Assembly: GCA_017857175.1 (NCBI GenBank)
Contig: JAFMDS010000018.1
Location: 1-39,869 of the forward strand
Direction: 5' to 3'
DNA from: Candidatus Nanopelagicales bacterium
GTDB lineage: Bacteria; Actinomycetota; Actinomycetes; S36-B12
DNA: 39,869 nucleotides
Under the pieces are notes generated by a model. The model saw only the letters and a list, made by a program, of their open reading frames with translations. It was not told the origin of the DNA and searched no databases. Shown here piece by piece: positions 26,781-35,030 of the stretch. Every line of letters starts with the position of its first letter. Positions within the stretch are counted from its first letter, which is position 1. The position numbers and the translations under genes are program-made.

Positions 26781-27413
26781 CTACATTCGCATCATTTGGG
26801 TTGCCACAAGTTCGGCTTCCTGTTCGTCATGTGTCACGTGGATTGCTGGGATTTCTTGTGATCTGACAAGCCCCGCGATCTCCGTCGCCAGTCGAATCCG
26901 AGTGGTTGAGTCGAGTGCGCTAAACGGTTCATCAAAAAGAAGTACTTCGGGCTTGGGTGCAACTGCCCGAGCTAAAGCGACCCTGCCTGCCTGTCCACCG
27001 GAGAGTTCCCAGGTGCGGTTATTTCGCACGTGTGCCAGACCTACCCACTCAAGCAGTTCTGTTGCTCGAACGCGTGCCCTATCCCGACTAACTTTGTGTG
27101 CACGCAACCCGTAGGCGATGTTGTCAATGAGTGACAGGTGGGGGAAGAGGAGTGGGTCTTGAAAGACCAAGCCGATATTTCTCTTGTGAATAGGAAGCTC
27201 GTTCACCCTCGCACCATTGAGAAAGATGTCACCGCTCAAAACCGGTGTTATGCCAGCGATCGTGGCTAATAATGTTGACTTCCCGCATCCACTAGGGCCA
27301 AGGATTGCCAAAGTTTCACCGGGGGTCACCCTGAAATTAAACGGCTCGTGGAGCGGTTGTGAATCGGAATACCCGATCACCAAATTCGACGTACTGAGTC
27401 CTGAATCTGTCAT
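26781..27413 (-). CDS. thiQ: Thiamine ABC transporter ATP-binding protein (ThiQ-like)
   Basis: The 210-residue ATPase has Walker A GPSGCGKST (39-47), Q-loop VFQDP, signature LSGGQ (137-141), Walker B LLFDEP (158-163) and switch His195 in HVTHDE. The short length without an extra C-terminal domain fits ThiQ rather than PotA or FbpC. Its start overlaps the permease stop by 4 bp (ATGA). It is the last gene of a binding protein-permease-ATPase operon behind a TPP riboswitch, which sets thiamine or a thiamine phosphate as the likely cargo. Confidence 0.88.
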   Translation of the reverse strand: MTDSGLSTSNLVIGYSDSQPLHEPFNFRVTPGETLAILGPSGCGKSTLLATIAGITPVLSGDIFLNGARVNELPIHKRNIGLVFQDPLLFPHLSLIDNIAYGLRAHKVSRDRARVRATELLEWVGLAHVRNNRTWELSGGQAGRVALARAVAPKPEVLLFDEPFSALDSTTRIRLATEIAGLVRSQEIPAIHVTHDEQEAELVATQMMRM

Positions 27414-29005
27414 GACACTGTGATTCTTCCCTGTGCTGAGAAACGATCAATGAACAACATTAGAGCGAGTGTCATTACAACCAAAATTGTGCTCAACACC
27501 GCAGCAGTGGTATAGGCCTGATCTCCAGGCCTTGCCAGTAGTTTTGCAATTTGCACGGGTACGGTCGGTGAATCTGCGCGGGCGAGAAAGGAAGCCGCCC
27601 CGAATTCACCAAGTGAAACTGCACCGGCCAAACCACCTGCTGCGATCATCACAGTTCGCAGGAGAGTGCCATAGGCGGTCCACCAGGCGCGTGCTGGCGA
27701 GGCACCGAGTGAGCTCGCGACGAAGAACCTTCGGCTGTCAGCAGTGCGCAGTGCGGGCGAAGCCACCGCCACCACCAGGGGGATTGCAACCAATGCGTGT
27801 GCAATGGGAATAAGAAAGCCAGAACTCCTCAAATCAATGGGTGGGCGTCCAAATGCCAGTAGGGTGCCCAATCCAATAGTGGCTGCTGAAAGGCCAAGTG
27901 GAATAAGTGCGATCGCAGCGATGAATGTTCGTCGACCCATCACGGCAATTGCAGCAAGGCCACCGATAGCGGAGGCGATAAGTGCCGTTATTAACGCCAG
28001 ACTGATTGTGAGCGCTACCGCTGCCCGAGGTGAACCCAAGCCGGCAAATCGATCTTGGGCATTGATCACACCGACCCATGAGGAAAAGTTCATGCCCTGC
28101 GTAGATGTAAAGGATCCAATGACCAATCCTGCGAGAGGAGTGAGAACGATCAGGGCGCTGAGAATCACGATCGAATACACCCAAGCGCTGCGCCGCATAC
28201 CCCGCACTTTGGTGCGGTGAGTATGCGTCAATGTGATTGTTGCACCTCGCATTTTAGCGGCCAAGATGAGCGCCCCTGTGACGATGACGAGTTGAATCAG
28301 GGCGCTTGCAAGTGCTCCTGGAAAGTCAAGCAAAACCGAGGTTTGGCGCAGTATTGACTGCTCCAAAGTGCGGGTGGAAGAGCCGTCACCCAGAATCACA
28401 ACGACACCAAGGGATGTAAACGAGAAGACAAAGACGATGCACGCGGAACTGAGTATTGACGCTTTCAGGTTTGGCAACGTCAGCGTCCGAAACACTCGAA
28501 ATGGGTTGGCACCCAATGTTTGTGCAACATTGATATGGCGCGGGTCAAGTGCCGACCACTGCGCACCAACAATTCGAACAACCACTGCCACGTTGATATA
28601 GGCATGAGCGAGAATTACCAAGATCAGTCCAGGTGCGAGTAATTCGCCAAGGATTGACTTGAAAGCGAGGGCGACCACGACCGTGGGAAGAACAAATGGC
28701 ACGGTCATCAGCGCGAGCACGAGCGCTCGGCCCTTGAATTGATACCGGGCAAGAACTCCGGCAATGGGGATGCCAATGATCAGGGAGAGCCCCACGCTGG
28801 CAAGGCTTTGCCCAGTCGAAAGCAAAGCGATTGACCAAGGCCCCGAGTTGACGAGGGCAGTGAGTGTGTCAGCGCTGATCGCAGTGCGTATTAGGACGAG
28901 CAGCGGGTAGAGCAAAAAGATCGAGAAAAACACCAGTGGCGCAATCCACGCGTGTCGAACAAATACCGGTGCATGGTTGCCCAGTGCACCGCGCTCGCGT
29001 GTCAT
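27410..29005 (-). CDS. thiP: Thiamine ABC transporter permease (ThiP-like, fused two-domain)
   Basis: This 531-residue membrane protein has about twelve transmembrane segments in two homologous halves, each with the inner-membrane EAA-type loop (near ALDPRHINVAQTLGANPFRVF in the first and SSLGASPARAWWTAYGTLL in the second). This duplicated layout is typical of ThiP and of FbpB-type iron permeases. The riboswitch-controlled operon decides for thiamine. It starts 26 nt after the thiB stop and overlaps thiQ by 4 bp. Confidence 0.88.
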   Translation of the reverse strand: MTRERGALGNHAPVFVRHAWIAPLVFFSIFLLYPLLVLIRTAISADTLTALVNSGPWSIALLSTGQSLASVGLSLIIGIPIAGVLARYQFKGRALVLALMTVPFVLPTVVVALAFKSILGELLAPGLILVILAHAYINVAVVVRIVGAQWSALDPRHINVAQTLGANPFRVFRTLTLPNLKASILSSACIVFVFSFTSLGVVVILGDGSSTRTLEQSILRQTSVLLDFPGALASALIQLVIVTGALILAAKMRGATITLTHTHRTKVRGMRRSAWVYSIVILSALIVLTPLAGLVIGSFTSTQGMNFSSWVGVINAQDRFAGLGSPRAAVALTISLALITALIASAIGGLAAIAVMGRRTFIAAIALIPLGLSAATIGLGTLLAFGRPPIDLRSSGFLIPIAHALVAIPLVVAVASPALRTADSRRFFVASSLGASPARAWWTAYGTLLRTVMIAAGGLAGAVSLGEFGAASFLARADSPTVPVQIAKLLARPGDQAYTTAAVLSTILVVMTLALMLFIDRFSAQGRITVS

Positions 29006-29031
29006 GCGATTTCTATGCGGGGCTCGAGTGT

Positions 29032-30099
29032 TCAGCGCCCCATCACCTCACTCCAACGGCGCAGAATTTCTGGCAACTGCTTCGCAACCTGGTCTGATTC
29101 AAGGAGTGCACTGGATTCAACAACGGGTGTAAAATCGGCGAATGCCTGTGGCAACGTCGCATCGCTGCGAACAGGATAGACAAACATGCTCACAGGAATA
29201 TCCGCCTGTACGTCGGGGGAGAGAAGCCAGTCGATGACCTGCTGGGCGCCGATTGGATTACTTGCCCCGGCAAGCACGCCTGCGAATTCAATTTGCCGGT
29301 AGCAGCTGTCGGTCATGCTCGACGTGCTCGGCTCCGTCACCGTGGTGTCTTCAGCGAAGAGAACCTCGGCGGCAGGGCTTGTTGCATAAGAGACCACGAG
29401 AGGTCGATCGCCACCGCTGAGTGTGAATTGGGTGTAGTACGCATCCGTCCAAGATCCGGCCACGCTCACGCCGTTGTCGCGTAGTTGTGTCCAATAGTCG
29501 GTCCACGAGTCGCCAAAGCGAGCAATGGTGGCAAGCACAAATGCCAGTCCAGGAGAACTCGTTGCGGGGTCTTCAACGACTAGGCGTTTTGCGAATTGGG
29601 GCAGAGCCTCGAGACTTGTTGGTGGTTGCTCACCTTGTTCAGCGAACCATGAATTATCCACATTGATGCACACGTCACCGAAATCGATGGGAGTCACAAG
29701 CCCACCTGAAGTTTGGTCTTGAAATTCCGGCAGAACTTTATCGAGTTCGGGAGAGGTGTACTCAGCGAAAACTCCTTCGCTTGCCGCTCGAGAAACGAGG
29801 GTGTTATCGACACCAAAAATCAGGTCGGCCGTCGGTGCGCCGGCTGCCAATACAGCACTGGAGGTCATGGTTCCGGCATCGCCTGCAGTTTGGATCTCAA
29901 GAATGATGCCCTGTTCCTCGAGCGATTGAATCAAGGTCTCAGACAAGGCGAATGATTCATGCGTGAGCAGTCGCACGACAGATCTTTGTTCACTGGGTTG
30001 TCGGGGCGCCTCGGAAGTTACATCTGAACTGCACCCTGTGAGTAATACAGATCCGATACCGATAATTACAAACGTTGATGACAGAAAAGTACGAGCCAT
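29032..30099 (-). CDS. thiB: Thiamine ABC transporter substrate-binding lipoprotein (ThiB-like)
   Basis: This 355-residue lipoprotein has signal sequence ARTFLSSTFVIIGIGSVL and lipobox LTGC at about 20-23. The body carries the ThiB/iron-binding-type features VRLLTHESFALSE near the start, ADLIFGVDNTLVSRA, and VTPIDFGDVCINVD. The ATG has GGGAG 6 nt upstream, located at the 3' edge of the TPP riboswitch, so its translation should fall when TPP is plentiful. It is the first gene of thiB-thiP-thiQ. The host imports thiamine; synthesis genes are not seen here. Confidence 0.9.
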   Translation of the reverse strand: MARTFLSSTFVIIGIGSVLLTGCSSDVTSEAPRQPSEQRSVVRLLTHESFALSETLIQSLEEQGIILEIQTAGDAGTMTSSAVLAAGAPTADLIFGVDNTLVSRAASEGVFAEYTSPELDKVLPEFQDQTSGGLVTPIDFGDVCINVDNSWFAEQGEQPPTSLEALPQFAKRLVVEDPATSSPGLAFVLATIARFGDSWTDYWTQLRDNGVSVAGSWTDAYYTQFTLSGGDRPLVVSYATSPAAEVLFAEDTTVTEPSTSSMTDSCYRQIEFAGVLAGASNPIGAQQVIDWLLSPDVQADIPVSMFVYPVRSDATLPQAFADFTPVVESSALLESDQVAKQLPEILRRWSEVMGR

Positions 30100-30103
30100 T
30101 TCT

Positions 30104-30192
30104 CACTCCCTCGCGCTGGCATTACCCAGATCAGGTTTGTGGGTCAACAGTGGCAACTGTCCTCTCAGCACGCTGATCCCGCGAGCTCCCCA
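30104..30192 (-). promoter_or_regulatory. TPP riboswitch (THI element)
   Basis: Read on the minus strand, the conserved pieces appear in order: CTCGCGGGATC, CTGAGAGG, GACCC, ACCTGATCTGGGTAATGCCA and CGCGAGGGAG. Stem P1 is CTCGCG with CGCGAG. The thiB Shine-Dalgarno GGGAG (30106-30110) touches the 3' strand of P1, and the ATG follows 6 nt later. That fits ligand-dependent blocking of translation initiation rather than a separate terminator. Confidence 0.95.
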
Positions 30193-30242
30193 GGAAGGCT
30201 GACGTTAGCACTATCTTGGGATTTTGCCCGTACCGGGGGAAA

Positions 30243-30272
30243 TTGCGCCCCTGTTCAGTATCCAGGTAATAC
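30243..30272 (+). promoter_or_regulatory. Candidate promoter of the GMC oxidoreductase, leaderless
   Basis: TTGCGC (30243-30248) and TAATAC (30267-30272) are 18 bp apart. The GTG start at 30282 lies 9 nt after the -10 box, about where transcription would begin, and no Shine-Dalgarno is visible. Confidence 0.45.
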
Positions 30273-30281
30273 TCTTATGCC

Positions 30282-31955
30282 GTGACCCATGCGCACAGAG
30301 ACGTAGTCATCATTGGATCAGGTTTCGGCGGGTCCGTCTCTGCGTTACGGCTGCGCGAGAAGGGCTATTCGGTTGCTGTTTTGGAGGCGGGGCGCCGCTT
30401 CAACGAAAGTAATTACGCCAAGAATTCGTGGGATCTGAAAAATTTTTTGTGGGCTCCCCAGTTGGGGTTCTTTGGAATCCAGCGCTTTCATGTGCTCAAA
30501 GACGTAGCGATTCTGGCCGGTGCAGGTGTCGGTGGCGGCAGTTTGGTGTACGCGAACACGCTCTATGTTCCAGGAGACAGATTTTTTGATGACCCACAAT
30601 GGAGTGCGATAACTGATTGGAAAAAGGAGCTTGCTCCTTACTACGATCAGGCGAGCCGAATGTTGGGAGTGACTCAGAATCCATCATTCACGCCTTCAGA
30701 CAAAATCATGCAGGAGGTCGCTACCTCAATGGGTGTGGGAGAAACCTTCACGCTGACACCCGTAGGCGTCTTCTTCGGCGAAGGTCGCGGCAAAGATTCA
30801 CCGGATCCATTCTTTGGTGGTGTTGGGCCGTCCCGTACGGGGTGCATCGAATGCGGTGAGTGCATGACCGGTTGTCGGTACAACGCCAAGAACACCCTGC
30901 CCAAGAACTACTTGGGCCTCGCCGAGGCAGCAGGTGCGGACGTCTTTCCCATGACCACGGTCACCGCGATAGAGCCCCGTGAGGCGGGGGGCTATCGCGT
31001 CCTTGCTCGAAAAACCGGTACACGAACAATCGTAGAATTCACTGCTGACCAAGTCATCCTCGCAGCAGGTGCTTACAACACCCAAAAGTTACTGCACAAA
31101 ATGAAGGACGAAAAAATCCTGCCTAATCTTTCACCCAGTCTGGGCAAGCTTTCGAGAACAAACTCTGAATCGATTCTTGGTGCGGTCGCAAAAACATCGG
31201 GTACCGATTTCACCGAAGGTGTTGCCATTACATCAAGTTTCTTCCCGGATGCTGATACGCACGTGGAACCGGTGCGCTACGGAAAAGGCTCAAACTCCAT
31301 GGGACTTCTCCAGTCCCTCATCACGAGACCTGTACCTGGAAAAAAGCGTTGGCAAGTGTGGGCGCGTGAATTAGTCACTCATCCCAAGGATGCTATTGCG
31401 ATGCTCAATGTGCGGAATTGGAGTGAGCGGTCAGTTATTTCACTTGTCATGCAAACGGTGGATAATTCGCTAACTTTGTCAGGCAAGCGAGGGCTTTTCG
31501 GTCGCTGGGTTCTAGCTACAGACACCTCACAGTCAAATCCGGCACCGACATATATTCCTGTTGCGGCCGACGTTGTTGAACAGGTCGCAGGTTTGATCGA
31601 CGGCCGCGCAGGTAGTTCGGTGTTTGAAAATATTGATGCGGCCCTCACCGCGCACTTTGTTGGCGGATGCGTGATTGGGGCGGACTCAGAACATGGAGTG
31701 ATAGACCCTTATCACCGTGTATTCAATTACCCGGATTTGCACGTTGTCGATGGTTCCGCCATCACGGCGAATCTTGGGGTGAACCCATCACTCACAATCA
31801 CTGCCCAAGCCGAGCGAGCACTTGCAATGTGGCCGAATAAGGGTGAGCCAGATCCTCGCCCGGCACCCGGCGAGCAATTTGTCAGTGTGAAACCGCAAGC
31901 TCCCCATCGGCCTTATGTGCCAAGCACCGCACCTAGTGCCTTGCGCTTGCAATAG
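30282..31955 (+). CDS. GMC-family FAD oxidoreductase, ChoD/cholesterol oxidase-like
   Basis: The 557-residue flavoprotein starts with the dinucleotide fold VVIIGSGFGGSVSALRL and EAGRR (residues 8-40). It continues with LAGAGVGGGSLVYANT and ends with the GMC C-terminal motif HVVDGSAITANLGVNPSLTITA. Similar proteins are annotated as cholesterol oxidase (ChoD), but the true substrate is often not a sterol. A cluster of four cysteines, Cys188, 191, 194 and 198 in CIECGECMTGC, has the spacing of a 4Fe-4S ferredoxin site. ChoD homologues carry a similar CxxCxxCxxxC stretch. No twin-arginine or Sec signal is visible, so it is probably cytosolic. GTG at 30282 appears leaderless. Confidence 0.85.
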   Translation: MTHAHRDVVIIGSGFGGSVSALRLREKGYSVAVLEAGRRFNESNYAKNSWDLKNFLWAPQLGFFGIQRFHVLKDVAILAGAGVGGGSLVYANTLYVPGDRFFDDPQWSAITDWKKELAPYYDQASRMLGVTQNPSFTPSDKIMQEVATSMGVGETFTLTPVGVFFGEGRGKDSPDPFFGGVGPSRTGCIECGECMTGCRYNAKNTLPKNYLGLAEAAGADVFPMTTVTAIEPREAGGYRVLARKTGTRTIVEFTADQVILAAGAYNTQKLLHKMKDEKILPNLSPSLGKLSRTNSESILGAVAKTSGTDFTEGVAITSSFFPDADTHVEPVRYGKGSNSMGLLQSLITRPVPGKKRWQVWARELVTHPKDAIAMLNVRNWSERSVISLVMQTVDNSLTLSGKRGLFGRWVLATDTSQSNPAPTYIPVAADVVEQVAGLIDGRAGSSVFENIDAALTAHFVGGCVIGADSEHGVIDPYHRVFNYPDLHVVDGSAITANLGVNPSLTITAQAERALAMWPNKGEPDPRPAPGEQFVSVKPQAPHRPYVPSTAPSALRLQ

Positions 31956-32002
31956 GAATTGCACTCAGCCAACTGGGCACAAAATTGATTGCGGTGACAA
32001 GC

Positions 32003-32027
32003 AAAACCCGCAATCATTGATTGCGGG
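32003..32027 (-). terminator. Intrinsic terminator after the 50-residue ORF
   Basis: CCCGCAATCA-T-TGATTGCGGG (32007-32027) is a perfect inverted repeat. On the minus strand it is followed by TTTT and T-rich sequence. It lies 99 bp past the stop of the small ORF. On the plus strand no T-run follows, so it serves the minus strand best. It also faces the end of the GMC gene. Confidence 0.75.
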
Positions 32028-32125
32028 CTGCTGGAGTGAAACATCGCTACAAATTGCAACCATGTTTCTCACGAGCGGAGCCACTCGGATGGCGCCACAA
32101 GTGAAGATGTGGAGTTGTAGGGAAT

Positions 32126-32278
32126 TTACTCGCCAAGGTGGCGACGGAAGATGGCATCGATTTCATCGCGGTGCGATGGGCTCATTGCCATGGTGCGCTG
32201 GTAGTCCCACTCTTGATGGAAGTTACGAGGCCGGTTGGTGCTGAAGATGTTGCTGAGAACTCGTCCAAAGCTCTGCAT
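32126..32278 (-). CDS. Small 50-residue basic/charged protein, unknown
   Basis: The ORF begins MQSFGRVLSNIFSTNRPRNF and ends DEIDAIFRRHLGE. The composition looks like a real protein: alternating charged and hydrophobic residues, a predicted helical C-terminus and no low-complexity sequence. It ends 99 bp before a good terminator on the same strand and lies 131 bp downstream of the protease gene. A TAGAAT upstream at about 32330 on the minus strand could be a -10 box. The Shine-Dalgarno is weak. I do not recognise the family, although short actinobacterial proteins ending in a similar EIDAIF segment exist as I recall. Confidence 0.6.
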   Translation of the reverse strand: MQSFGRVLSNIFSTNRPRNFHQEWDYQRTMAMSPSHRDEIDAIFRRHLGE

Positions 32279-32408
32279 GTAAATCACGTCCACTTCTTAG
32301 TTTCGTTGCCGGGGTCTCCGGTATGTGACAATTCTAGGACATGGTTGTTACCTAAATGTTATTGGGGGGTGAATTCGCGGTTAATTTGCGATTAAACTAC
32401 GGATTTCG

Positions 32409-33773
32409 TTAAGAAACTCGCGCTAAACGACTTAAACCCGAGGGGACAGATTGTCCCATTTCTGTCACAGCGTACACCCTGAAGCGATATTTCCCAGCCT
32501 TGCTGGGAAGTGGACAGGTGAGACGACTGGCGCTGGCCTTGAAGCGGTTGAGAGTGCATATTCGCTTGCCTTTGGCATCAATCACTCGATAGGACGTGAC
32601 GACAGCTGAAGTCCGTCCCACCAAGGTGTTAAACCGAATTTTCTTTCCAACGATTGTTGGCGGTGACATCTGGCCCGGTGGTACCACCGACGCCGTGAGT
32701 GTCGCAGGCAGTGCATTACCTTCCCCCTCGCTGTTGCGGGCCCGAACCGTGAACGTGTGCTCGCCGTTGGCCAGGTTTGGCACCGTGCAGGTAGTAGTGG
32801 TTGTGGTGCAGGCAAGGTCCCCAGACGCAGTGAGCACGTCGTAGCCCACGACCGTTTCAGGGGAAATGATTGGCGGCTGCCACGTTGCCACGACACTCTT
32901 GTTCCGCGCCTGTAATTGAAGTGCCTGTGGGCTGGAGGGAATCGTGGGATACCCGGCTGCGGTGAGTGCGGCGTTAAGCATGGTGAGGTAGTCGATGGCA
33001 ACAAAGCCGATCATTAAATAGGCGCCGGAAAAACCGGCAACACAACCTCCAGCCGACCCCGAATTGACCCCCAGTAACAAACTCTGGCCATTGGAATTCG
33101 TTGCGTAGGTGGGTCCGCCACTATCCCCAGAACAAATCCCGCCATTGGAGTCCTGAGACACGGAGAAGACTGACCCGTAATTGGATGCGGGTTCATAGGT
33201 ATCAATGGGTAGCTGGACCTGCATGGGAATATCGCCACGTTGGTCGACCCCTGTCAGCCCATAGCCCAGCAGCGTGCTGGGCTGCAGATCTTGAGACCAG
33301 CGAGTCAACTCCGCTGCCGTTGCCAGTCTGGCGTATGGGCTGGGACCAAGATCTGAGTTAAGAACGAGGACTGCAATGTCATTAGCCTCAACGTTGTTTG
33401 AGGCATTGATGTAGGTTGCAGGTTTAAAGATCTGTTGAACCGATACGGACGATGCGCCCTGGGGCCCAATGTTGCTGTATTGCACTGCGACCCCGCCGGG
33501 CGGAAAGAGTGCAAAACCAGGAAAGTTGGCCGTACCTCCAGGCACGGTCACGCAATGTCCGGACGTGAGAATAATCCGGGGTTTCCAAACTGCTGCACTG
33601 CAACTGCGATCCCAAGATGACCCACTATTAATGGCTAGCGCTGCGACGCCCGGATTACCGGTCGCGGGAGTTCCACCGTAGATACGAGGTGTCATGGCAT
33701 GTGTGCTAGCAGCAAATCCTGCAATCAGTGAGCCAAGTACCGCCCCAGTGATGAGGGTGGATCGAAATTTCAT
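32409..33773 (-). CDS. Secreted chymotrypsin-fold (S1) serine protease with C-terminal Fn3-like repeats
   Basis: This 454-residue secreted protein has a Sec signal peptide that probably ends at THA (residue 26). The mature protein opens RIYGGTPA. Catalytic residues are His73 (TSGHC), Asp132 (EANDIAVL) and Ser218 (CSGDSGGP). The residue six before Ser218, which is Asp in trypsin, is Gly212, so trypsin-like specificity is not expected. After about residue 290 a fibronectin type III-like domain follows (SPQALQLQARNKSVVATWQPP, then FTVRARNSEGEG), then a second beta-rich domain ending with RFRVYAVTEMG. ATG at 33773 has GGGAG close upstream. It could act on host, prey or environmental protein; target unknown. 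Confidence 0.88.
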   Translation of the reverse strand: MKFRSTLITGAVLGSLIAGFAASTHAMTPRIYGGTPATGNPGVAALAINSGSSWDRSCSAAVWKPRIILTSGHCVTVPGGTANFPGFALFPPGGVAVQYSNIGPQGASSVSVQQIFKPATYINASNNVEANDIAVLVLNSDLGPSPYARLATAAELTRWSQDLQPSTLLGYGLTGVDQRGDIPMQVQLPIDTYEPASNYGSVFSVSQDSNGGICSGDSGGPTYATNSNGQSLLLGVNSGSAGGCVAGFSGAYLMIGFVAIDYLTMLNAALTAAGYPTIPSSPQALQLQARNKSVVATWQPPIISPETVVGYDVLTASGDLACTTTTTTCTVPNLANGEHTFTVRARNSEGEGNALPATLTASVVPPGQMSPPTIVGKKIRFNTLVGRTSAVVTSYRVIDAKGKRICTLNRFKASASRLTCPLPSKAGKYRFRVYAVTEMGQSVPSGLSRLARVS

Positions 33774-33814
33774 GTAACTCCCATGTGCTTGTTCCACAAT
33801 GGTAAATCAGGACT

Positions 33815-33836
33815 AAAAGTGACGGCCTGCCGACAC
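33815..33836 (-). terminator. Possible weak terminator after tRNA-Val
   Basis: A small imperfect stem (GTG-T-CGG and CCG-T-CAC arms) is followed on the minus strand by TTTT. It lies 44 bp past the tRNA end and upstream of the protease start. The stem is short with an internal mismatch, so termination may be partial. Confidence 0.35.
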
Positions 33837-33879
33837 ATGAATTCTGGCGGGTGAAGCACAGTGTGAAAAATTTTAAAAG

Positions 33880-33953
33880 TGGGCGAGGAGGGACTCGAAC
33901 CCCCGACTTCATCCTTGTAAGGGATGCACTCTAACCAACTGAGTTACTCGCCC
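33880..33953 (-). tRNA. tRNA-Val (anticodon TAC)
   Basis: On the minus strand the cloverleaf is complete. The acceptor GGGCGAG pairs with CTCGCCC plus discriminator A, and the D arm ACTC/GAGT is intact. The anticodon stem CATCC/GGATG encloses the loop CTTACAA, giving anticodon TAC. The T arm encloses TTCGAGT. The 3' CCA is not encoded (ACTT follows), so it must be added after transcription. It reads GUA and related valine codons. Confidence 0.95.
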
Positions 33954-34106
33954 GGAAACGTGAAGATTACATGAGGCCCATTGGGGGCACCGCATCGATG
34001 CCCAAAAGCATATTGCAAGGGCAATCTACTCGTCGGTGTAGATTTACATATCAACAAGGTCCATACACCCCAAGCACGATGCCTCCAAGAAGGACTGGAT
34101 AAATAA

Positions 34107-34439
34107 ATGTCGCGAGCTGGCCAGACCTATAACCGATTTGCGCTGGCTTTCCTCGTTTTAGCCGCGCTTGTCTTGGGATTTGCCGTCGCAGACCTTTCAA
34201 ATATTCGCTGGCTTGGTGGACTCACCATGGTAATCATCGGGGGTTATGCGGCTTGGTACATGTTGCGATCCTGCGGTCCGCAAAAAACTCTTGTGGCAAT
34301 CGGAGTGGTCATACTTGGTTTTATCCTCTCCCACCCGCTGGGAGCAATTCTAGGTTCGTATAGCGCTCTATTTCTTGTCTCCATCGCCGCAGCAGTCATT
34401 GTGTGGATTCTTGGCTCGCCACGGAGAAATGATCACTGA
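34107..34439 (+). CDS. Small four-helix membrane protein, unknown
   Basis: The 110-residue protein has four hydrophobic segments (about 10-30, 35-52, 60-78 and 82-104), short loops and a basic C-terminus (SPRRNDH). The N-terminus SRAGQTYNRF is polar. I see no catalytic motif and do not recognise a family with certainty. ATG at 34107 has AAGGA 12 nt upstream. It lies 61 bp before the lipoprotein gene on the same strand, so the two may be co-transcribed up to the terminator at 34915. Confidence 0.72.
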   Translation: MSRAGQTYNRFALAFLVLAALVLGFAVADLSNIRWLGGLTMVIIGGYAAWYMLRSCGPQKTLVAIGVVILGFILSHPLGAILGSYSALFLVSIAAAVIVWILGSPRRNDH

Positions 34440-34500
34440 AAAAGTGGGGGAACGGTCTACCATTAGAGGGTAATTAGTGATTTTATGTGAAGGGAAAACA

Positions 34501-34887
34501 ATGAAACTTGCAGTAGTGGGAATGTCGATGATAGGAACCGCTGCACTTGTGCTGACCGGGTGTTCGAGCGACTCAGGAAATGAACAAGCAGTCGGCGGGA
34601 TGACCGAGTGCACTGATGCCACCATGCAGGAGGCGGTTGCAGGTGTCTATGGTGATGGAAACTTTGATGTGACCAGTTACAAGTGCGCTGATGGTTGGGC
34701 ATATGTAACGACGGATCCTGCTGATGGCGAGCAGGCAGCTCCTCGGATGTTCATTTTTGAGGCCGAAGGTCAGTTCTGGATTCCCAAGGATGCTGCGGCA
34801 GTGTGTGGCACCTACGAGGATGGCACTTACCCGGCTGATGCAACTATCCCGGAGTCGCTCTATGACCCGGCTTGCTTGGCAGGCTAA
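34501..34887 (+). CDS. Small secreted lipoprotein, unknown
   Basis: This 128-residue protein starts at ATG 34501 (MKLAVVGMSMIGTAALVL), with GAAGGGA as ribosome binding site. An ATA-encoded upstream extension is ignored. The lipobox LTGC at about 18-21 is followed by SSDSGNEQAVGGMTEC. The mature part has four cysteines (TECTDAT, YKCADG, VCGTYED, DPACLAG), which suggests two disulfides in a compact extracytoplasmic domain. The central DVTSYKCADGWAYV and FEAEGQFWIPKDA are reminiscent of small cell-surface domains seen in actinobacteria. Function unknown. A strong terminator follows 27 bp past the stop. Confidence 0.82.
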   Translation: MKLAVVGMSMIGTAALVLTGCSSDSGNEQAVGGMTECTDATMQEAVAGVYGDGNFDVTSYKCADGWAYVTTDPADGEQAAPRMFIFEAEGQFWIPKDAAAVCGTYEDGTYPADATIPESLYDPACLAG

Positions 34888-34914
34888 TTTCAAGTCATCA
34901 TCAGGTTTAGGAGT

Positions 34915-34953
34915 GATGGGGTCGCCCGGATGGGCGGCCCCATCGCACGTTTT
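34915..34953 (+). terminator. Strong intrinsic terminator after the lipoprotein gene
   Basis: A 13-bp stem (GATGGGGTCGCCC with GGGCGGCCCCATC, one G-T wobble) with loop GGAT is followed within 6 nt by TTTT. It is the clearest terminator in the window and separates the lipoprotein from the NIF3 operon. Confidence 0.88.
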
Positions 34954-35030
34954 AAGAGCTCAATGCTTCTGGCATCCGACCCAAGGATTACAGCCGATTC
35001 AGGCTCAGGAGCTGGTGCTAATGTGCTGAT

